From positions 1 to 5,844 of the forward strand of contig JAJDEE010000065.1 of the NCBI GenBank assembly GCA_029259975.1: a stretch of 5,844 bases of DNA, in the 5' to 3' direction. Below the pieces are notes generated by a model. That model made no database searches and was not told where the DNA came from. It saw nothing but the letters and a program-made list of their open reading frames with translations. The position numbers and the translations under genes were made by a program. Source of the DNA: Planctomycetota bacterium (lineage in GTDB: Bacteria; Planctomycetota; Planctomycetia; Pirellulales; Lacipirellulaceae). Positions 1-3,922 of this stretch are shown in pieces. Positions within the stretch are counted from its first letter, which is position 1, and each line of letters opens with the position of its first letter.

Positions 1-1
1 G

Positions 2-394
2 CCCGGAAGCGATTTGGCGGTGACGTGCGTTTCGATGGGCAATCCACACTGCGTAACGTTTATCGAAGAGGCGACCGACGAGTTGGTTCTGGGATTGGGA
101 CCGCAGGTCGAACAAGACTCGCATTTTCCCAATCGCGTGAATGTCGAATTTGTCGAAGTCTTGAGCCGCAGCGCCGTCCGGCAGCGCACCTGGGAACGCG
201 GTTCGGGCGAAACGCTCGCGTGTGGCACCGGAGCAAGCGCCGTCTGCGTAGCGGGCGTGCTGACAGGACGCACTGATCGCAGCGTGACAGTACATTTACT
301 CGGCGTCGATTTGCAATTGGAGTGGATCGTAGCAGACATCCAGGTTTATATGACCGGCCCCGCCACCGAAATATTTTCAGGCGACTGGCCGTAA
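2..394 (+). CDS. dapF: Diaminopimelate epimerase, C-terminal part (5' end outside window)
   Basis: Diaminopimelate epimerase interconverts LL- and meso-diaminopimelate in the cytoplasm, the step that supplies the lysine precursor and the peptidoglycan cross-linking residue. The frame is open from the left edge and gives about 130 residues, roughly the second half of a family whose members are usually 270-290 residues. Visible family motifs are VSMGNPHC (codons near 29-52), the FPNRVNVEFV strand (around 125-155), and ERGSGETLACGTGAS (around 194-238), which holds the conserved Glu-Arg pair and the second catalytic cysteine (TGT at 221-223). The first catalytic cysteine would lie upstream of the window. 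The TTG at 14 is internal, not a start. The gene ends with TAA at 392-394; the next gene's ribosome binding site overlaps this stop, suggesting co-transcription. I see no frameshift or missing residue in the visible half. Confidence 0.95.
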   Translation, partial: PGSDLAVTCVSMGNPHCVTFIEEATDELVLGLGPQVEQDSHFPNRVNVEFVEVLSRSAVRQRTWERGSGETLACGTGASAVCVAGVLTGRTDRSVTVHLLGVDLQLEWIVADIQVYMTGPATEIFSGDWP

Positions 395-400
395 GGAAGA
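393..400 (+). promoter_or_regulatory. Shine-Dalgarno of the acyltransferase gene, overlapping the dapF stop
   Basis: AAGGAAGA lies 5 nt upstream of the ATG at 406 and shares two bases with the dapF TAA stop. It is the clearest Shine-Dalgarno in the window. It fixes the start at 406 rather than the in-frame GTG at 322, which lies deep inside dapF. Confidence 0.75.
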
Positions 401-405
401 ACTTG

Positions 406-1164
406 ATGAGTAACAAAGTGTCATGGAAGATGCGCCTAGCTGGTTTTGCAGCTGCCAAAGGCATTCAGGCCTGGATGAGCACGCTGCGCTACCGCGCGCT
501 GTGGCACGACCGGGCGGTCGATCCCTGCTTTACGAGCGATCAGCCTAAGATCTACGTCTTCTGGCACGAGTACATTTTGATACCGCTCCATTTACGCGGG
601 CATTGTAATCTAGCGATGCTGCTCAGCCGTCATAAAGATGCCGACATCCTCGCGCGCGTGGCGCACCATGTCGGTTTCGATTGCGTGCGTGGTTCGTCGA
701 ATCGCGGGGCTGCGGCGGCGCTCTTAGAAATGAAACGCCTGGGCCAGCACAAGCATCTCACGATCACTCCCGATGGACCGCGCGGACCACGGCGAAAACT
801 TGCGGTCGGGCCAGTCTACCTCGCGTCGAAGCTCGGCTTGCCGATCGTACCACTGGGTTTCGGCTACGATCGCCCCTGGCGGATGAAAAGCTGGGACTGT
901 TTTGCCGTGCCGCGACCGTTCTCGCAAGCACGAGGTATCGTCGGAGCAGAAATCCACATCCCGCCCGGTATCGACCGCGACGAGCTAGAGGTTCGTCGGC
1001 AACACGTCGAGCAACAACTAACAGAGCTTACAATCGAAGCCGAAGATTGGGCCGCCAGCGGTGCACATCGCGAAGGCGAGATTTGCGAGCAGCCCCGATC
1101 GTTAGCCCAGCAGCTTTCACTGCCGGCAGAAAGCACCAGGCCATCGCTTCGCAAAAGCGCCTAG
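406..1164 (+). CDS. Lysophospholipid acyltransferase-like protein (DUF374 family)
   Basis: This 252-residue protein belongs by motif to the DUF374 branch of the LPLAT acyltransferases, which transfer fatty acyl groups to lipid or lipid-A-like acceptors at the inner membrane. The exact substrate cannot be read from sequence. Motifs in order: FWHEY (residues 52-56), the HxxxxD-like block SRHKDAD (74-80), VRGSSNRG (94-101), TPDGPRGPRR (121-130), and the GLPIVPL strand (144-150). The Arg-Gly-Ser-Ser and Pro-Asp-Gly-Pro-Arg-Gly-Pro blocks are the hallmark of this branch. There is no obvious signal peptide or strong transmembrane helix; the N-terminal 30 residues look amphipathic and could make a peripheral membrane contact. 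The last 60 or so residues are polar, poorly conserved-looking and probably flexible. ATG at 406 is chosen for its good Shine-Dalgarno and its position 11 nt after dapF. It probably forms a transcription unit with dapF and ends two bases before a palindromic intergenic element. Confidence 0.85.
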   Translation: MSNKVSWKMRLAGFAAAKGIQAWMSTLRYRALWHDRAVDPCFTSDQPKIYVFWHEYILIPLHLRGHCNLAMLLSRHKDADILARVAHHVGFDCVRGSSNRGAAAALLEMKRLGQHKHLTITPDGPRGPRRKLAVGPVYLASKLGLPIVPLGFGYDRPWRMKSWDCFAVPRPFSQARGIVGAEIHIPPGIDRDELEVRRQHVEQQLTELTIEAEDWAASGAHREGEICEQPRSLAQQLSLPAESTRPSLRKSA

Positions 1165-1165
1165 A

Positions 1166-1227
1166 GTAGCAGGCCTCGCGGAGTCGTGAATCATGTTTTT
1201 CATTCACGACCTGGAGAGGCGTGCTAC
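1166..1227. repeat. 62-bp imperfect nested palindrome between the acyltransferase gene and xseA
   Basis: The outer arms are GTAGCAGGCCTC (1166-1177) and GAGGCGTGCTAC (1216-1227), complementary at 11 of 12 positions. The inner arms GTCGTGAAT (1183-1191) and ATTCACGAC (1202-1210) are perfectly complementary over 9 bp. They are separated by symmetrical 5-nt internal loops and a 10-nt central loop; both arm pairs share the same centre. It starts 2 nt after the acyltransferase stop. As RNA it would form a long stem with an internal loop. It lacks a T-tract directly after the stem, so it is not a classical intrinsic terminator, though it could act as a 3' stabiliser or weak terminator. It resembles a REP/MITE-like element, but copy number cannot be judged from one window. 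Confidence 0.8.
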
Positions 1228-1230
1228 AAT
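1203..1230 (+). promoter_or_regulatory. Candidate sigma70-type promoter for xseA
   Basis: TTCACG (1203-1208, 4 of 6 to TTGACA), a 16-bp spacer, then TACAAT (1225-1230, 5 of 6 to TATAAT) preceded by TGC, an extended -10. Transcription would start near 1237, giving a leader of about 30 nt before the xseA ATG at 1266. Both boxes lie in or at the edge of the right half of the 1166-1227 palindrome. This is the best promoter-like sequence I found in the window. It also argues against the in-frame GTG at 1221, which would sit inside the promoter. Confidence 0.55.
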
Positions 1231-1265
1231 GCAGGCCCAGATCTGCCCTTAACATTTCTTCCATT

Positions 1266-2516
1266 ATGTCAGCCACTTCAACATCCACTACCGAAGCATC
1301 ACCCACCGAAGGGGTTCTCTCGGTCACGCAGCTGACGGCCCACCTCAAGGGCGTCGTCGAGCAACAATTTTCGAGCGTTTGGGTGGCGGGTGAGATTTCC
1401 AATTTTTCTCGTCCGCAATCGGGGCATTGCTACTTTACGTTGAAGGATGATAACGCTCAGCTACGCGGCGTCATTTGGCGCGGGACGGCTGCAAAACTGA
1501 AATTCGACGTTCACGATGGATTAGAGGTCGTTTGTCGTGGGCGTCTGGATGTCTATCCGCCGCGTGGTAGCTACCAGTTGGTTGTCGACCAGTTACAGCC
1601 GCAAGGAATCGGGGCGTTAGAACTTGCGTTGCGTAAGCTCCGTGAAAAATTGGGCAACGAAGGATTGTTCGACCCGCAGCGCAAACGACCACTGCCGACA
1701 TTTCCACGCCGGATCGGCGTGGTGACGAGTCCAACAGGCGCGGCGATTCGCGACTTTTTGGAAGTGATGCGCAGGCGTTGGAGCGGCGTGGAAGTGTTGA
1801 TATTTCCGGTACGCGTGCAAGGCGAAGGCGCGGCCAATGAAATTGCTGCCGCGATCGAGCAGGCGAACCGTTTGCAGCCCGCGCTCGATGTGTTGGTCGT
1901 CACGCGCGGCGGCGGCAGCCTCGAAGACCTGTGGGCCTTTAACGAAGAGCCGGTCGTGCGAGCGCTGGCGTCCTCGCACTTGCCGACCGTCTCGGCGATC
2001 GGCCACGAAATCGATGTGACGCTCGCCGACTTGGCCGCCGATGTGCGCGCGCTGACGCCGAGCGAAGCGGCAGAGCGAGTCGTGCCTTCGTCGCAAGATG
2101 TTCAAGAAACGATGCGTGCCTTTCAAACGCGTCTGCAAAACGCGTTGACGATGCGCGCCAGCTCGCTGCGAAACCGGCTCGACGCGATCGGCAGTCGCAC
2201 GATCTTCGCCCGCCCGCTCGACACGGTCCACAATTTCAGCCGACAGGTCGACGATCTAACGTCGCGTTTGCATGCTGCGATGCGTCTCAGCGTTCGCGAC
2301 CAACAGAGCCAGCTCGCCACGATTAGCGGCAAGCTAGAAACGCTCAGCCCGCTTGGCGTGCTAGGACGCGGCTACAGCCTAACCCACGATGAAAAAACCG
2401 GCCAGCTAATCACGACCACAAAAAAGCTCAAGCAGGGCCAACGACTCGTCACGCGCCTAGCCGTAGGTTCCATCACCAGCACCATTGACGCGATCAGCAA
2501 CGATCGATCTAACTAG
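1266..2516 (+). CDS. xseA: Exodeoxyribonuclease VII large subunit
   Basis: XseA is the catalytic subunit of exonuclease VII, which degrades single-stranded DNA from both ends to short oligonucleotides and acts in mismatch repair and damage processing together with XseB. The 416 residues are near family length (E. coli about 456). An N-terminal OB-fold spans about residues 18-115, with VWVAGEISNF (38-47), SGHCYFTLKD (52-61) and VYPPRGSYQL (96-105). The catalytic domain shows IGVVTSPTGAAIRDF (150-164), TRGGGSLEDLWAFN (213-226) and AIGHEIDVTLADLAAD (244-259). A long helical, XseB-binding region follows (about 270-350), and the C-terminal LGVLGRGYSL motif (363-372) closes it. The segment usually written RAPTPS reads RALTPS here, a mild change. 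ATG at 1266 is chosen because homology begins soon after it and the alternative GTG at 1221 overlaps the candidate promoter. No Shine-Dalgarno is visible upstream. xseB follows after 29 nt. Confidence 0.96.
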   Translation: MSATSTSTTEASPTEGVLSVTQLTAHLKGVVEQQFSSVWVAGEISNFSRPQSGHCYFTLKDDNAQLRGVIWRGTAAKLKFDVHDGLEVVCRGRLDVYPPRGSYQLVVDQLQPQGIGALELALRKLREKLGNEGLFDPQRKRPLPTFPRRIGVVTSPTGAAIRDFLEVMRRRWSGVEVLIFPVRVQGEGAANEIAAAIEQANRLQPALDVLVVTRGGGSLEDLWAFNEEPVVRALASSHLPTVSAIGHEIDVTLADLAADVRALTPSEAAERVVPSSQDVQETMRAFQTRLQNALTMRASSLRNRLDAIGSRTIFARPLDTVHNFSRQVDDLTSRLHAAMRLSVRDQQSQLATISGKLETLSPLGVLGRGYSLTHDEKTGQLITTTKKLKQGQRLVTRLAVGSITSTIDAISNDRSN

Positions 2517-2523
2517 CAAAAAT

Positions 2524-2543
2524 CAAAGCACAAAGCACAAACG
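2524..2543 (+). repeat. Short tandem CAAAGCA repeat in the xseA-xseB gap
   Basis: CAAAGCA occurs twice in tandem (2524-2530, 2531-2537) and is followed by a partial third unit CAAACG (2538-2543), directly before the xseB ATG. The whole 29-nt gap is A-rich and has no Shine-Dalgarno. It is probably an unstructured translation-initiation leader; the repeat itself is too short to infer more. Confidence 0.5.
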
Positions 2544-2545
2544 CC

Positions 2546-2920
2546 ATGCCTCCCAAAAAAACCACTAAATCGAAATGCCCCACCTTCGAACAGTCGCTCG
2601 CCGAGCTAGAGACGATCGTCGCTAAGCTCGAGGGCGGCCAGCTTGGCCTAGCCGAGTCGCTCGAAGAGTACGAGCTTGGCGTTAAACACTTAAAATCGTG
2701 CTACCAGCAGCTTACCGCTGCCGAGCGACGCATCGAGCTGGTCAGCCAGGTCGACGCTGCCGGCAAACCGCAAACCGAGCCTTTCGACGACGAGTCGAGC
2801 GCCTCGCTCGACGAAAAAGGAGCGGCCCGCAGCCGTCGGCCCAAAAGCCGGCAAAGCAACGCACCAAAAGCAAAACGCCGCACTCGCAGTGAAGTAGACG
2901 ATAGTTCGTCGCTGTTTTAG
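2546..2920 (+). CDS. xseB: Exodeoxyribonuclease VII small subunit, with extended C-terminal tail
   Basis: XseB binds the helical part of XseA in a multi-subunit complex and is needed for activity and for holding the large subunit in check. The conserved helical-hairpin domain covers about residues 12-70, with FEQSLAELETIVAKLEGG (14-31) and the LGLAESLEEYELGVKHLKSC helix (33-52). The domain alone matches the usual 60-90 residue family length. This protein has 124 residues because of a tail from about 75 onward: first acidic (PFDDESSASLDEK), then strongly basic with many Arg, Lys and Ser, ending DDSSSLF. The tail looks disordered. I recall similar long tails in planctomycete XseB but have not verified this. 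ATG at 2546 is the only sensible start. No Shine-Dalgarno precedes it, so translation may depend on xseA translation or on the A-rich leader. Confidence 0.93.
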   Translation: MPPKKTTKSKCPTFEQSLAELETIVAKLEGGQLGLAESLEEYELGVKHLKSCYQQLTAAERRIELVSQVDAAGKPQTEPFDDESSASLDEKGAARSRRPKSRQSNAPKAKRRTRSEVDDSSSLF

Positions 2921-2931
2921 AATGGAGTCTA

Positions 2932-3004
2932 CCGTAGGACAGGCTTCTAGCCTGTCAGTCCGGCAATATTTTTTTGATTGACAGGCTGGAAGCCTATCCT
3001 ACGG
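2932..3004. repeat. 73-bp palindromic repeat element between xseB and ispA
   Basis: Left arm 2932-2960 pairs with right arm 2976-3004 around a 15-nt T-rich loop (2961-2975). Of 29 positions, 26 are Watson-Crick, two are G-U type (2948/2988 and 2958/2978) and one is a C-A mismatch (2940/2996). Each arm is also a hairpin by itself: GACAGGCT-TCT-AGCCTGTC on the left (perfect) and GACAGGCT-GGA-AGCCTATC on the right (one mismatch). The ends read CCGTAGGA and TCCTACGG. It fills most of the 93-nt gap, starting 11 nt after the xseB stop and ending 9 nt before the ispA ATG. The structure fits a REP/BIME-like or MITE-like non-coding element. I associate this motif from memory with planctomycete intergenic regions; copy number in this genome is not visible here. 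Confidence 0.88.
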
Positions 3005-3006
3005 AA
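3003..3006 (+). promoter_or_regulatory. ispA: Weak Shine-Dalgarno of ispA at the edge of the repeat
   Basis: GGAA lies 7 nt upstream of the ATG at 3014. Its two G bases are the last two bases of the palindrome's right arm, so folding of the arm could partly hide it. It is a short match and the only candidate before this start. Confidence 0.4.
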
Positions 3007-3013
3007 TTTTCCG

Positions 3014-3922
3014 ATGACCACGAAGACAACCGCACCCTTCGAACTAAGCCAACAGCTGCGCGAGCAAATCGATGCAGCGCTTCGGCAATATGTCGACTTC
3101 GAAAACGATTGCCCAGAGCGGCTGCGCGAGGCGATCGTATACAGCTTGCTGGCCCCCGGCAAGCGGCTTCGCCCCCAGTTGGTATTGCTCGCGACGCAGG
3201 CGTGTGGCGGCCCAATCGAACCAGCGCTACCCGCAGCAGCAGCGGTCGAGATGATCCATGCCTACTCGTTGGTACACGACGATCTACCAGCGATGGACGA
3301 CGACGATCTGCGCCGCGGTCGGCCGACCTGTCACAAAAAATTCGACGAAGCGACCGCCATCTTGGTCGGCGATGCGTTGCAGGCACGGGCTTTTGAGGTG
3401 CTTGCCACCGAGATCGCTCCGTCAAAGCGGGCGGCCCGCTGTTGTGCCGAATTGGCCCAGGCAGCGGGGGCAACGGCCCTAGTGGGTGGGCAGGCCGACG
3501 ATTTGTCGAGCCAATTTTTTCGGCCTACCGACGACACGCAGGCGATCGAGCGGCTAGAATTGATACACCGGCGCAAGACGGGCGCATTATTCCGCGTTTC
3601 GCTCCGCTTGGGGGCGATCGTCGCGGGTGCGTCGGGCGAACAGCTCGAAGTGTTGGACACCTACGGCCAACATCTGGGTTTGGCTTTTCAGGTAGTCGAC
3701 GATCTGCTTGATGTGTCGGGCAACGAAAGCGAAGTCGGCAAACGGGTCGGCAAGGACAGCGAACGTGGCAAGACGACGTACCCAGCGATCTTAGGAATCG
3801 AGGCTAGCCACCAGCGAGCTGAGATGTTGATCGACCAAGCTTGCCAAGCAGTCGAAGTTTTTGGCAAGGCAGCCGAGCCTTTGCGCGAGCTGGCACAATT
3901 TGTGAGGCGGCGAAACAATTGA
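3014..3922 (+). CDS. ispA: Short-chain polyprenyl diphosphate synthase (farnesyl/geranylgeranyl type)
   Basis: This cytoplasmic trans-prenyltransferase condenses isopentenyl diphosphate with allylic diphosphates, most likely to farnesyl diphosphate (C15), the precursor for quinone side chains, undecaprenyl carriers and hopanoid-type lipids. The 302 residues match the family. Motifs: GKRLRP (49-54), first Asp-rich motif DDLPAMD (89-95) followed by RRGRP (100-104), GGQADDL (158-164), KTG (188-190), and second Asp-rich motif FQVVDDLLD (225-233) followed by GKRVGKD (242-248) and RGKTTYP (251-257). HAYSLVHDDLPAMDDDDLRRG is almost the E. coli IspA sequence, with Tyr and Ser five and four residues before the first Asp, which favours FPP; GGPP synthesis cannot be excluded. 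ATG at 3014 is preferred over the in-frame TTG at 2978, which lies inside the palindromic repeat. The stop overlaps the dxs start, pairing the first MEP-pathway enzyme with a downstream prenyltransferase. Confidence 0.95.
   Translation: MTTKTTAPFELSQQLREQIDAALRQYVDFENDCPERLREAIVYSLLAPGKRLRPQLVLLATQACGGPIEPALPAAAAVEMIHAYSLVHDDLPAMDDDDLRRGRPTCHKKFDEATAILVGDALQARAFEVLATEIAPSKRAARCCAELAQAAGATALVGGQADDLSSQFFRPTDDTQAIERLELIHRRKTGALFRVSLRLGAIVAGASGEQLEVLDTYGQHLGLAFQVVDDLLDVSGNESEVGKRVGKDSERGKTTYPAILGIEASHQRAEMLIDQACQAVEVFGKAAEPLRELAQFVRRRNN
3904..3922 (+). promoter_or_regulatory. dxs: ispA-dxs overlap: TTG start, TTGA coupling and upstream GAGG
   Basis: The ispA stop TGA (3920-3922) and a TTG start (3919-3921) overlap as TTGA. 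GAGG at 3904-3907 lies 11 nt upstream of the TTG, a slightly long spacing. No ATG or GTG lies in the dxs frame between 3841 and 3919, and the next downstream ATG (codon 30) would delete conserved N-terminal sequence. This makes TTG the best start and suggests translational coupling. Confidence 0.65.

Noticed and set aside
322..405. Upstream GTG start giving a 280-residue acyltransferase
   Set aside because: It would overlap dapF by 73 nt, lacks a Shine-Dalgarno, and the extra residues do not look like the family; the ATG at 406 has a good ribosome site.
1221..1265. Upstream GTG start for xseA
   Set aside because: It lies inside the palindrome and candidate promoter, and the extra 15 residues precede a natural ATG with family homology following.
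2938..2975. Intrinsic terminator after xseB (hairpin plus T-run)
   Set aside because: The T-run (2969-2975) begins about 12 nt after the left hairpin instead of directly at the stem base, and it forms the loop of the larger palindrome. Partial termination is possible but not supported.
2978..3006. TTGACA at 2978-2983 as the -35 box of an ispA promoter
   Set aside because: The -35 is a perfect match, but positions 16-18 bp downstream offer only TACGGA or ACGGAA, poor -10 boxes, and the start would fall at about the ATG. The TTGACA arises from the repeat arm.
2978..3013. Upstream TTG start for ispA
   Set aside because: The codons would be encoded by the right arm of the palindromic repeat; the ATG at 3014 gives the normal family length.
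3841..3918. Upstream TTG start for dxs
   Set aside because: It would overlap ispA by 82 nt and add 26 residues without resemblance to DXS; the TTG at 3919 aligns with the usual N-terminus.
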